Part shown: positions 1 through 8,307 of the stretch, piece by piece
Layout: every line of letters starts with the position of its first letter
Numbering within the stretch: position 1 is the first letter of the stretch
Source: an uncultured Paraprevotella sp.
GTDB taxonomy: Bacteria > Bacteroidota > Bacteroidia > Bacteroidales > Bacteroidaceae
Reading direction: 5' to 3'
DNA: 24,940 bases
Assembly (NCBI GenBank): GCA_900766785.1
Contig: CAAFWT010000063.1
Location: 1 to 24,940 of the forward strand
The notes under the pieces: model-generated
What the model was told of the DNA's origin: nothing
Database searches by the model: none
The model's input: the letters and a program-made list of their open reading frames with translations, nothing else
Program-made: the position numbers and the translations under genes

Positions 1-42
1 GGGGAATCCCTTCTCCCATGTTTTTCAGCTCAGCCGAAAGAG

Positions 43-120
43 GCAGTGCACTGCAGGGACGGATGCAGTGCACTGCAAGGACAGATGCAGTGCACTGCGG
101 GAGCGGTTGCAGTGCACTGC
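43..120. repeat. Array 1: four 12-bp palindromes with 22-bp period
   Basis: Four perfect copies of the palindrome GCAGTGCACTGC start at 43, 65, 87 and 109, so the period is exactly 22 bp. The three 10-nt spacers (55-64, 77-86, 99-108) are not identical but related, purine-rich on this strand. Read on the minus strand the first spacer begins AACC and the others ATCY. On that strand the array is preceded by CAGAC (the GTCTG at 120-124). The period is two helical turns and is not a multiple of three, so this is not coding repetition. The spacers are far too short for CRISPR. The array lies 3' of the nucleotidyltransferase-like gene. A second array with the same design lies at 18125-18192. Likely an extragenic repeat or a set of protein-binding sites; function unknown. 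Confidence 0.9.
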
Positions 121-190
121 GTCTGAGATGGAAAAAACTGGCACCGAAATCGTCAGTCCTATTCTGGATAAGAGAAAAGGGAGGAAAGGC

Positions 191-700
191 TCACCATAAG
201 GGCTCACGGTTAGTCCCCAGGGAATATCTGAGGAACCGCAAAGTGTCAAGCCTCTGAAGGTCCTTAGGTCTGCCAAACAAGCGTAGCAGACGGACACAGT
301 CATGCAGAGAGGCATAACGGATGCCGTCATGCTGCTGCACGCTGTTGACCCTGACGGGAGTCCACGAGCCTTCATGATGCACCTCAAGACCGCCACTTAA
401 GTCTATCTCCACGCCCTCAACATCCACCCATGCATGCAGCGAACGGAAGCGTCCTCCCGGAGCATCTTCGTCATACAGGTGCGCCTGAGGAAGGAGAGCA
501 AGCAATTGGCGCACTCCATCCTCGGTCATCAGGATGTCCACGTCATGCACCTCCACGTGGGTAAAGCCGTTCAAGGCCAGGGCACACGAACCATATATGC
601 ACCACGAGGCATCAGCCTGAGACAACAGAGGAGAGACTGTCCGCACTGCGCGGACAATCTCTCCCAGTGATTTTCTTGATGGCAATGAGGATGTAGCCAT
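191..700 (-). CDS. Small nucleotidyltransferase-fold protein
   Basis: This 169-residue soluble protein has the look of a minimal nucleotidyltransferase of the DNA polymerase beta superfamily. Visible are YGSCALALNG (residues 36-45, the GS glycine-serine motif), HDVDILM (52-58, giving the D-x-D pair D53/D55), and a third acidic position in VEIDLSG (D100). These are the positions expected for the metal-binding triad. No signal peptide or membrane segment is seen. It starts 16 nt after the stop of the GH97 gene on the same strand, so the two are probably co-transcribed, although their functions do not obviously connect. No partner gene of the MNT/HEPN or AbiEi type is visible; the sequence to the left is not in the window. 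Substrate unknown. Family call is fairly sure, role is not. Confidence 0.7.
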   Translation of the reverse strand: MATSSLPSRKSLGEIVRAVRTVSPLLSQADASWCIYGSCALALNGFTHVEVHDVDILMTEDGVRQLLALLPQAHLYDEDAPGGRFRSLHAWVDVEGVEIDLSGGLEVHHEGSWTPVRVNSVQQHDGIRYASLHDCVRLLRLFGRPKDLQRLDTLRFLRYSLGTNREPLW

Positions 701-716
701 GACGGGAATAGGTCTG

Positions 717-3233
717 CTATTTCCTCTGCTTCAGATATTTCTTCCCATTCTGGATATAAACACCAGAGTCGGGAGGAGCAGGCAGGCGCGTGCCTGAAAG
801 GTCATAGATACCCTGCGCATCCACGGGCACCGTCTGGCTGACCTCATTGATGGCATCGGCATCCACCTGCAAGGGGTGCAGGGTGATACGGTCAATGTTG
901 GGTCCCCACATGTCAGGATAGGCCTGCAGAGTGATGGTATTGGAACCTTCGTTTAGTTTCACAGGTATCATCTTCCAGCCCATTCCCTCGGGGTTGAACG
1001 TCTTGATCATATCATAATTGCCCTTGAACTTGACGGTATCTCCCACTTGTTCGCCATTGACGAGCAGTTGGCTTGTGCGAAGTCCTTCGGTCATGTAATA
1101 GATGGTGAGCAGATATTCACCAGCCTTGTCGGCCACCACATTATTGAACTGCAGCTTATTGCCCAGGCCCAAGTATCCGACGTATCCTCCACCCGAAGCA
1201 TGCAGGGTGCTGTAGGTATAGCGTTTGCCATTCCCTGTGAGCGTATTGGTGGTAGCTTCAGCCTCATATACAGTCCTCTCGGCAGGGACTGGCAAGTCAT
1301 CACGCGGAGATATCTGCATGAGGAAGCCTCCCTCAGAGATTTCCTTCAGGTTCACTGCACTGGCCTTTGTCACCTGCAGCTTATTGAACTTGAGCTCGGT
1401 ACGGCAGTCACCATCGCGATAGACATAGGCAGTGTAGGTCTTACCCTCCTCCAGGAAGTCGAAGTTCACCTTACAGTATCTGGCATCCACATTGATACCA
1501 CACACCCACCAGTCCTCTCCGTGCCTACGGGCCACGGTGGCATATTGTCCCAACTTTCCTTCCAGCAGTTTGGTCTCGTCCCACACTGTGGGGAGACGTT
1601 TCATGATGTCCTTGCCCAGGAAGTAACGCAGGTTGGCAGGTGACTCTGCAATGTGTACGATACCGCTCTCGAAGGCCGTCAGGAGTGCCATATGGTGTCC
1701 TATGCTTTGGCGGGTGAGGAGGCTTCCGTTGTGTGTAGCAAAGTCGCCAGGGGTATAATCTGCTGCTCCCACCACATTGCGCGTGAACATCAGGTTGAGA
1801 TGATGCGTGGCGCTGATGTTTTGTGATGCCCAGAAGTTATTCTCTCCCCCATAGATACCCTCCTGGGTCATGAGGAAAGGATAGGTGCGTCGCAGGCCTG
1901 AGGGACGTGTACAGCCATGGTAGTTGACCAGCATCTGGTACTTACCACACAGCTTGAGCAGGTTCTCCATGCGAATCATGGTCTCCTGCGAGTCGTCCTC
2001 CCAGAAGTCTATCTTGATACCCTTGATGCCCCAGGCTTGCCACTGCTTGAGGGTTTTCTCCATGTTGGCATTGGAGAAGGACTGATTGTCGGTCAACCTG
2101 GCTGTCTGCCATAGCAAGCACTCCACACCATTCTGGTTGGCATGCTCTACCAGTCCGGGGACCCAGCTGGAACTCCATCCTCCGTCGATGAGGGTGTAGG
2201 GCCATCCCATCTCCTTGGCCAAGTCGGCATGGGCATATTCTCCCTCCTTACAGCCCCAGTCCGTGCTTCCGTAGTCAATACGTACGTCATGCTTGTTGCC
2301 ATCCGAGCCACCCCAGTACCATGCACTCACACCGGGCTTTATCCAAGATAAATCGGTAAAGGTGCTTGCAGGACAGAGGTTCTCCGCCATCGTGGTTTCA
2401 AAGATGGTGGCCAAGTCTCCTGCCACCACCATACGCCAGGGCGTGTATGCAGGGAGGGTGAGGGAGAGACTGTGCTCCTTGTCGTCAGCATAATCCTTAG
2501 TGGCACCGGTCCATGCATAGGAGAACTCTCCTATGGCGGACTCTGCCTTGATCAGTGATGTGCAGAAGATGCCGCTATTATTGGCCTCGGAGAGCAACAT
2601 ATAGTCTGTTCCGTCCGATACCAAGGTGGGCGATAGGAAGCGGTCGTCATCTTTGGCCACGAGCGATGCCCAGGTGGTGTATTTCGTATAGCGGCCCTCA
2701 TAAGGATAGTCGGGGTCCTGAATGTTTCCCCTGAAATCAAAAGCCAGACAGTCGCTGAAGGTGTTCATCTTCACCCTTGAAGCCTCGCCTGTGAGGATTA
2801 CCTTCACGTTGGAGCCATACTTGGGAATGACGTAGCGGAAAGCAAAACCGTCGTCATACAGGCGGAACTGCACCGTCTGTCGGAGGTTATTCTTCTCGGT
2901 CAGCACCGAAAGCACATTGCAATGATCACGATATTGGCTCTGCTTGCCCACGGGCAGGGTATAACTGTCATCCACCTCGGCAGTAATAGAAGATACCAAG
3001 CTCAGGCCCTCCGTCATATCCACGGCAGCGGTCTTGAGTCCAAGTGGAGAATCTGTCACCAGAAGGCGTCCGTCCTTGGTCACTCTGTAGGTAAGTTTGC
3101 CTGAATCTAATGTTACGGTAGCCTGGATATTCCCGCTGGGGGAAGACACCGTAAAGTCCTCAGCCATGACAGTACCTGCAGATAAGAGTAAGCCTGCACA
3201 AAGCAGAGCACATTGTCTTTTCACTATTTCCAT
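717..3233 (-). CDS. Secreted GH97 family glycosidase with CBM35 and T9SS sorting domain
   Basis: An 838-residue exported glycoside hydrolase of family GH97 (alpha-glucosidase or alpha-galactosidase type). Residues 1-24 form a signal peptide. The N-terminal beta-sandwich covers about 25-290 and the catalytic barrel about 291-560, with signature stretches GIKIDFWEDD (405-414), TQEGIYGGE (457-465) and GAADYTPGDF (489-498). An Asp at the end of barrel strand 4 (D409 in KIDF), with E458, could be the nucleophile and acid/base of the retaining, galactosidase-like branch; this needs alignment. Residues about 655-787 (YEAEA at the start, DRITLH at the end) look like a CBM35. The tail from about 808 (GIYDLSGTRL, then GVYIQNGKKYLKQRK) fits a T9SS C-terminal sorting domain, so the enzyme is probably surface-exposed or released, unlike periplasmic SusB. 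No SusC/SusD pair is adjacent. No consensus promoter seen. Confidence 0.9.
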   Translation of the reverse strand: MEIVKRQCALLCAGLLLSAGTVMAEDFTVSSPSGNIQATVTLDSGKLTYRVTKDGRLLVTDSPLGLKTAAVDMTEGLSLVSSITAEVDDSYTLPVGKQSQYRDHCNVLSVLTEKNNLRQTVQFRLYDDGFAFRYVIPKYGSNVKVILTGEASRVKMNTFSDCLAFDFRGNIQDPDYPYEGRYTKYTTWASLVAKDDDRFLSPTLVSDGTDYMLLSEANNSGIFCTSLIKAESAIGEFSYAWTGATKDYADDKEHSLSLTLPAYTPWRMVVAGDLATIFETTMAENLCPASTFTDLSWIKPGVSAWYWGGSDGNKHDVRIDYGSTDWGCKEGEYAHADLAKEMGWPYTLIDGGWSSSWVPGLVEHANQNGVECLLWQTARLTDNQSFSNANMEKTLKQWQAWGIKGIKIDFWEDDSQETMIRMENLLKLCGKYQMLVNYHGCTRPSGLRRTYPFLMTQEGIYGGENNFWASQNISATHHLNLMFTRNVVGAADYTPGDFATHNGSLLTRQSIGHHMALLTAFESGIVHIAESPANLRYFLGKDIMKRLPTVWDETKLLEGKLGQYATVARRHGEDWWVCGINVDARYCKVNFDFLEEGKTYTAYVYRDGDCRTELKFNKLQVTKASAVNLKEISEGGFLMQISPRDDLPVPAERTVYEAEATTNTLTGNGKRYTYSTLHASGGGYVGYLGLGNKLQFNNVVADKAGEYLLTIYYMTEGLRTSQLLVNGEQVGDTVKFKGNYDMIKTFNPEGMGWKMIPVKLNEGSNTITLQAYPDMWGPNIDRITLHPLQVDADAINEVSQTVPVDAQGIYDLSGTRLPAPPDSGVYIQNGKKYLKQRK

Positions 3234-3355
3234 CTCCTTATATATATATATATGTACATTATTATTATATGCCTATACATAGTGTGATCAAGGCCCCAGC
3301 CTTTCTCATCTCAAAAATCATCTTTCACCCCTCAGACATGAGGAACGTCTGTAGG

Positions 3356-3404
3356 CAGAAAAACACACTCCTCCCCCGCAAATAGGAAGATTGCAGGGGA
3401 GGAG
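3356..3404 (-). terminator. Rho-independent terminator after the 1191-residue surface protein gene
   Basis: A 9-bp perfect stem pairs 3368-3376 (CTCCTCCCC) with 3396-3404 (GGGGAGGAG) and is extended inward by GCAA/TTGC after one mismatch. On the minus strand the stem is followed by TGTGTTTTTC. It sits 13 nt past the stop codon of the upstream gene and separates it from the GH97 gene. The rest of 3234-3355 is an AT-rich stretch in front of the GH97 start with a TA-dinucleotide run (3240-3252); no TAnnTTTG box is seen there. Confidence 0.8.
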
Positions 3405-3417
3405 CAGGAATGATTAC

Positions 3418-6400
3418 TTACTTCACCAATACCTTTACTCCATTGATGATGTACATGCCACGGCCCATAGACTTGACATCATTGAGGGTGGCGTTCTGGC
3501 GAACCACCTGTCCGTTCAGATTGTATACGGTGCCACGCTTGGCCACAGTCTGAATGGCGTTGTTGATAGAAGTCCAGTCAGTGAAGTTGCCGTTGATCTG
3601 GATGGCCAGGTCACACTCCACATCCTCGGGCTTGCTCACCTCGCCGTAAACCAAGTAACCCTGTCCGGCAGGAACACTGAAGTTGCGACCAGTGTCTTCA
3701 CCCTCGATGCCCTTAGCCTCGTTATTCACGAAGCTTACATATCCAGTGCCAATCCACTTATCCACGAATGTGCCATACACGCCAGCCTGGCTCTTGGGAT
3801 CAGCGGTCATCTTGTTGCCCAGATAGAAGTAAACGTCCTCGGCAGTGGTGCCGTCATACTCACCCTCAGGAATCACGAAGAAGGGAGTACCAGCCTCAAT
3901 CTCTCCTGATATGTTCACCAGACCCAGGAAGGATGCACCATCCTGCTCGAAGCAACCCACAGGCATGTATACTGAGCCAAAGTCGGTGGCCACATCGTAA
4001 GGCAAGCAGATGGGAGTCACATCACCTGCCAAGCGGCTCATTACTCTCTCGGGCTTGTAAGACTCCAGGTCCACGTCCTCTACGGGCATGATGAGGAATC
4101 CAGAGTTGCAACCAGGATGTGAGTCATCCCATGTACCTACGAAACTGTACTCGCTCTCCCAGGCATTCAGATGAGGATAGCTTATCGTGGTGCCATCGAT
4201 ATGAGTCATGTACAGCACGTTCTGTCCATGACCGATGGGCTTCACGGTGAATGCTGAAGGTGTCCACTGCAGACTGATATTACCATTGGTGGTCAGAGGC
4301 TTGCGATAGATAAACAGTCCGCTTGCACGGTTCTGGATAGCATAGGTGGAGTCTGTGAGAGGCACAAAGCGGAACTGTGTAGCCTCCTCGTTGGTCACCT
4401 GATCGTCCTCGAAGTAATAGAGCTCTGTTCCGGGTAATATTGAATCGGTCTCAAGCACAACGCTTACATTGTTTTCCACGCGTTTTCCTGCGCCTATACG
4501 CTGGTCGTAGAGAGTACCGACAGCTATGGATTTCTTGCTCCATCCGTTAGCATCGAAGTTCTCCTCGGAGTCAAACTGCAGGTGATACCACTTGTTGGGA
4601 TCCACACCGATGGCAGAACTATAGATGGCAGCCTTGGCAGCCAGGATGTCCTCCACATACTTGTCACTCTGCTCCTGGGTGTACTTACCAGCGTCATCAT
4701 AGGCAGTAGCCTCCTTGAGGATATTGTCCAGAGCCACACCAGTCTCGTCGGATGTCCAGTAACCAGGATTCTCGCCCACCTTCACATAGCTGGGAATCTT
4801 GGAATTGCTTGAAATGGTGTTGCGCAGAGTGGAGGGATCCACCGTCAAAGCTTTTACAGTCTCATAAGCCTCCACCAGTTCGTTGTATTGCTCCACAGTG
4901 AGAGTAGCCAGGTCCATGGTGGCAGATGCATTGACAATGCTATCCAGACGGGCAGCCACTTCGCCCATTGCGTCAAACTGTGAAGTCTTCACCTTCGTGG
5001 AAGGATAGAGCTGGAAGGTGGCGTAATGGCCACAGTTGGTATAGCCCTGGTTTCTGTTGTCAGTGGCATCCTCTTCATAGAAGCGCAGGTACTTGTAAGG
5101 CTCTGTGATGCTGAAGGGCTGAGAATATACATCCACCTGTCCGCTGTACCATGGAGTGGATACATTGTCACAGATAAGTGTCCAGTTGGTATCGGCAGTC
5201 TCTGAGAGAGCACTCTCTTCATTGGTACCATACAGGCTGGTGCGTATCATATGGTCATTGGCAGTATTACGACGCAGGATATACAACTGATAGGTGCCTA
5301 TCAGAGGCTCATCCACGATGACATCCAGGCTGGCCTGATGAGGTCCTGTGGCCTTGCCCGAACTCCATGCGCTGTGCCAGAAGGTGTTGGGATCATTATC
5401 CAGCAGGTTGTCCAGAGAACCCTCCTTAACCTCTGTCCACAAGGAGTGGAACTGAGAGGTGCTTGTGATGACGGGGCTCTCGGTGTCGGGTGTATACACG
5501 TTGCGAAGGTCCTTGATGAGGTCCAATGTCTCCGTTGACTTGGCAATGTAATCCTGATAGTTGAGCACCAGCTTGTCGTGGTTCTTCACCAGCTCATAAG
5601 CCTCGAGCAGAGTCTGAACTTCCTCTTCGGGCACGGGCTCCAAATACCACTCTGAAGTACCCTTGTCGCTGACGTACTCTTCACCCTTGTTCCATGTAGC
5701 CACCCACAAGCACAATTTGTGAGTAGCCACCTCAGGATTACCCTGTCCGTGTCCCTGCTGATGGAAGTATACAGAGTTGGCACCACTGTAGTCTTTGGCT
5801 GCACCGGAATAGCGGATATAGATGATGTCCTTGCCATTCTCGTTGGTTCCCACATAGTCGAAGCCCATGAGGGTATCTGCCTCAGCACTCATAGAGACGT
5901 TCCAGTTCACTTGTCCAGCGCACTGCATTTCGGTGGCAGCATTCACCATCTTGACATCCTTACCCACCATGCTCAGATGCCACAGCTGACGCGGATCGGT
6001 ATTATCCATGGCTCCCCAGTAGCACCAGCCGTCCAGAGTACCATACATGGCTATGTCATAATAATTCTTCTTGGTCAGAGGATTACCATCCAGGTCTGTC
6101 TCACCAGTCTCCTCCTCGGTGTAATACTTCAGGCCACCCACGATGCGGTAGTAACCATCGGCCATGCTGTAGGTCACCAGACTGGCCATGATGGCCTTGA
6201 AGTCATTCTCCACCAGTGCCACTATCTCCTCTATCTGCTCCTTGGAAACTTCTCCTCCGTCATAGATAGTGAGGGCATATTCGTTGGCTGTGGCCATGTG
6301 AGCCTGGAAGTTCTCCCAAGCCTGGGTATCAGAATACTGTCCGAAGCCAGTGCCGATGCTGAGTTCCTCGGGATAACCGGGCAGATAACGGTCATAGCGA

Positions 6401-6993
6401 GCCAGCAGGTCATCAATGGCTCCTATGAGGGCAGCAGTCTCATCGGCCTGATAGAACTGCAGCTCAGCGCAATGCCAGGTCTGGGTATTGGTATTGGTCT
6501 TGGTGCAAGTAACGCGCAGATGGGTAGCTTCGCTGATACGGAAGAAGTCGGATACCACATACTTACCCTGGTCATCATCACCAGCCCAGGGAAGCTCCAG
6601 TGTCTTCACTGTGGTCCAATTCAGACCATCCGTACTCTGCTCCACAAGCATCATGGTGGCCTGACACGTATTACTGCTGTTACGGCGTCCAAACACCATC
6701 TGGTAATATCCAGTGGTAGCTTCTGGGAGACTGATCTGGATAAAATGAGCACCACTATAAGAACCATGCCAGTCAGAGTGCCAGAAAGTTGATATGTTGT
6801 CATCGATGAGATACTCGATATGAGTACCCTCCGACGAATCACTGGCGGGACTGGACAACTGAGTCGCAGTGGTAATCAGTTTGGTGGCTGGGTCAAACCC
6901 GTCCGCCGTGGGGTCATACTGTGCAGCAGCAGGGAGAGCCCAAGCCACAACAAGCATGACGAATGAAATCAAAGAGATAATTTTTTGCTTCAT
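3418..6993 (-). CDS. Large secreted multidomain protein with discoidin-like domains and T9SS sorting domain
   Basis: This 1191-residue protein has a signal peptide (residues 1-24, cleavage after PAAAQ or nearby). Two F5/8 type C (discoidin-like) domains are visible: one at about 35-185 (NISTFWHSDWHG, then FIQISLP) and one at about 505-665 (DPNTFWHSAWSSG, then YLRFYEED). Each is followed by a helical stretch. Two regions, about 278-455 (GYYRIVGG, RQLWHLS) and 798-975 (KWYHLQFDSE, ATQFRFVPL, YAIQNRASGLF), look like beta-trefoil/ricin-like modules, with less certainty. A beta-rich domain at about 985-1140 precedes the tail, in which GTVYNLNGQVVRQ and GMYIINGVKVLVK fit a T9SS C-terminal sorting domain. 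No catalytic domain is recognised, so it is probably a carbohydrate-binding or adhesive surface protein. The start gives a clean signal peptide. A terminator follows it. Confidence 0.8.
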   Translation of the reverse strand: MKQKIISLISFVMLVVAWALPAAAQYDPTADGFDPATKLITTATQLSSPASDSSEGTHIEYLIDDNISTFWHSDWHGSYSGAHFIQISLPEATTGYYQMVFGRRNSSNTCQATMMLVEQSTDGLNWTTVKTLELPWAGDDDQGKYVVSDFFRISEATHLRVTCTKTNTNTQTWHCAELQFYQADETAALIGAIDDLLARYDRYLPGYPEELSIGTGFGQYSDTQAWENFQAHMATANEYALTIYDGGEVSKEQIEEIVALVENDFKAIMASLVTYSMADGYYRIVGGLKYYTEEETGETDLDGNPLTKKNYYDIAMYGTLDGWCYWGAMDNTDPRQLWHLSMVGKDVKMVNAATEMQCAGQVNWNVSMSAEADTLMGFDYVGTNENGKDIIYIRYSGAAKDYSGANSVYFHQQGHGQGNPEVATHKLCLWVATWNKGEEYVSDKGTSEWYLEPVPEEEVQTLLEAYELVKNHDKLVLNYQDYIAKSTETLDLIKDLRNVYTPDTESPVITSTSQFHSLWTEVKEGSLDNLLDNDPNTFWHSAWSSGKATGPHQASLDVIVDEPLIGTYQLYILRRNTANDHMIRTSLYGTNEESALSETADTNWTLICDNVSTPWYSGQVDVYSQPFSITEPYKYLRFYEEDATDNRNQGYTNCGHYATFQLYPSTKVKTSQFDAMGEVAARLDSIVNASATMDLATLTVEQYNELVEAYETVKALTVDPSTLRNTISSNSKIPSYVKVGENPGYWTSDETGVALDNILKEATAYDDAGKYTQEQSDKYVEDILAAKAAIYSSAIGVDPNKWYHLQFDSEENFDANGWSKKSIAVGTLYDQRIGAGKRVENNVSVVLETDSILPGTELYYFEDDQVTNEEATQFRFVPLTDSTYAIQNRASGLFIYRKPLTTNGNISLQWTPSAFTVKPIGHGQNVLYMTHIDGTTISYPHLNAWESEYSFVGTWDDSHPGCNSGFLIMPVEDVDLESYKPERVMSRLAGDVTPICLPYDVATDFGSVYMPVGCFEQDGASFLGLVNISGEIEAGTPFFVIPEGEYDGTTAEDVYFYLGNKMTADPKSQAGVYGTFVDKWIGTGYVSFVNNEAKGIEGEDTGRNFSVPAGQGYLVYGEVSKPEDVECDLAIQINGNFTDWTSINNAIQTVAKRGTVYNLNGQVVRQNATLNDVKSMGRGMYIINGVKVLVK

Positions 6994-7447
6994 AACACTT
7001 TTGTTTTTTGAGTTATTTTAAAAAGTATGCTTGATTATATATATAATGTATAATTATAGACAACGAAGAAAACCTGCATGGGCTTCTCAAACAAGGGAAT
7101 GCGGATCAGATGGTCTCTTCATTGTAACCATAACGTGTAGTTTTTTTTAGTTTTCTGTAGGTTTGCCTTAGTTTTATAACTGCAAATATCCTTGTTTTCT
7201 ATAAAACGAGCAACATTTTGGAGAACTTTTTTATTCCCTCCCCCCTTTTTTATAAAAAAGCAGTAAAGCCCATTCGGTACCAGAGTAGCATTGGTTTCTC
7301 GCACCTCACTCGTTGTTGTTACTCATTGGGGGTGCATGCTGCGCTATGTGATGGCGCATAAAAAAGCGATGATGTCAGGGAAAGAGGATGTAGCCAAGCA
7401 CATGACGGGCTGATGACCGATTTGGGGTTAAATCTTGTACAGAAGGC
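6994..7447. other. AT-rich intergenic region between divergent genes
   Basis: This gap separates the minus-strand surface protein gene from the plus-strand TPR gene. It is clearly AT-rich at 7000-7065 and 7138-7260, with poly-T runs at 7140-7148 and 7248-7253. One TAGGTTTG (7158-7165, plus) matches the -7 consensus but has no TTTG partner upstream. Two weak hairpins occur at 7301-7336 (GCACC/GGTGC) and 7341-7360 (TGCGC/GCGCA). The short open frames here have no recognisable similarity. No convincing promoter for the minus-strand gene is seen, although it must lie here. Confidence 0.5.
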
Positions 7448-7476
7448 TTTGGAAAGAAATACTTTCAGTAACTTTG
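7448..7476 (+). promoter_or_regulatory. Bacteroidetes-type promoter of the TPR gene
   Basis: The -33 element TTTG (7448-7451) and the -7 element TAACTTTG (7469-7476) are separated by 17 nt, a close match to the sigma-ABfr consensus TTTG / TAnnTTTG. The ATG at 7481 is only 4 nt past the -7 box, so the transcript should begin at or next to the start codon. Confidence 0.8.
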
Positions 7477-7480
7477 CCGC

Positions 7481-8293
7481 ATGAACAGATTGCTTACCCT
7501 ATGCATGCTGGTCCTGTGGATTCCCCTACAGGCACAAACTTACCAGCAGAACGTGCGTGCAGCCCTGGATGCCCTGGCTGTGGACAGTCTCTCGCAAGCC
7601 GACTCTCTGCTCAGAAAGGCACTCAAGCAGGAACCGGCCTTGAAGTCCAACGCCATCCTGTTCCAACACCTGGGGCATATACAGGAGCGATGGGGACAGC
7701 CCGAGAAGGCTCTGGAATACTATGGCATGGGACTCAACCTCTCTCCCACCACCCTGGGGCTGCTCCTGGACCGTGCTTCGCTCTACCTACGCAGAGGCAA
7801 TGACAAGCGTGCGCTCGTGGACTACAATGATGTGCTGGACCTAAACGGAGACCATGCCGAAGCACTCTTCTTCCGCGCTTATATCTACACCCATCAGCGA
7901 CTCTATAAGCAGGCACGAGCCGACTACGAGCATCTCATCCGCCTGCAGCCCGACCATGTGGAGGCACGCACAGCTCTGGCCCTGCTGAACGACCGTGACA
8001 ACCGTCCGCGTGAAGCCATGGAGCAGATCAATGCTCTGCTGGAACTCTATCCTTACCGGGCCGACCTTTATCTGGCTCGCGGAGGAATGGAACAGGACCG
8101 CAAACAGTATGAAACAGCCCTTCATGACATGAACCGCGCTCTGGAACTCAATCCCAAGAACCCCGATGCCTATCTCTCACGTGCCTCTCTGTATATGGCT
8201 ATGAAGAAAAAGAAACTTGCCAAACAGGACTGCCAGAAAGCTATTGCCCTGGGAGCAGACCAGGAATCCGCCCTACGCATTGTGATGGAGTGA
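7481..8293 (+). CDS. Exported tetratricopeptide repeat protein
   Basis: A 270-residue protein with a signal peptide (MNRLLTLCMLVLWIPLQAQ, cleavage after about residue 18). The rest is almost entirely TPR helices: repeats begin near residues 25, 60, 97, 130, 165, 196 and 230, with typical elements such as KALEYYGMGLNLSPTT, ALVDYNDVLDLNGDHAEA and ALHDMNRALELNPKNPDAY. It probably acts as a periplasmic protein-protein scaffold; no enzymatic motif is present and no specific partner can be named. The first ATG is chosen because a signal peptide begins exactly there, although this leaves almost no leader behind its promoter. The gene ends 14 nt from the convergent GT2 gene with no clear terminator between them. 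Confidence 0.8.
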   Translation: MNRLLTLCMLVLWIPLQAQTYQQNVRAALDALAVDSLSQADSLLRKALKQEPALKSNAILFQHLGHIQERWGQPEKALEYYGMGLNLSPTTLGLLLDRASLYLRRGNDKRALVDYNDVLDLNGDHAEALFFRAYIYTHQRLYKQARADYEHLIRLQPDHVEARTALALLNDRDNRPREAMEQINALLELYPYRADLYLARGGMEQDRKQYETALHDMNRALELNPKNPDAYLSRASLYMAMKKKKLAKQDCQKAIALGADQESALRIVME

Positions 8294-8307
8294 CGATTGC
8301 CTTTTCC

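Noticed and set aside
43..120. Array 1 as a CRISPR array or as part of a small protein gene
   Set aside because: Repeats are 12-bp palindromes with 10-nt, mutually similar spacers, far below CRISPR sizes, and there are no cas genes. The 22-bp period shifts the reading frame at each unit, so open frames across it (18-257 plus, 25-396 minus) are not credible.
133..160. Weak terminator for the nucleotidyltransferase-like gene
   Set aside because: On the minus strand a CAGTTTTTT end is present, but the stem is only four perfect pairs (ACTG/CAGT) followed by mismatches, too weak to call.
5719..6792. A 357-codon open frame on the plus strand
   Set aside because: It lies entirely antisense inside the 1191-residue secreted protein gene, whose signal peptide, repeated domains and sorting tail make it clearly the real gene.
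7119..7304. Minus-strand 61-codon open frame in the AT-rich gap
   Set aside because: Lysine/asparagine-rich by base composition only, no domain, and no promoter placed for it.
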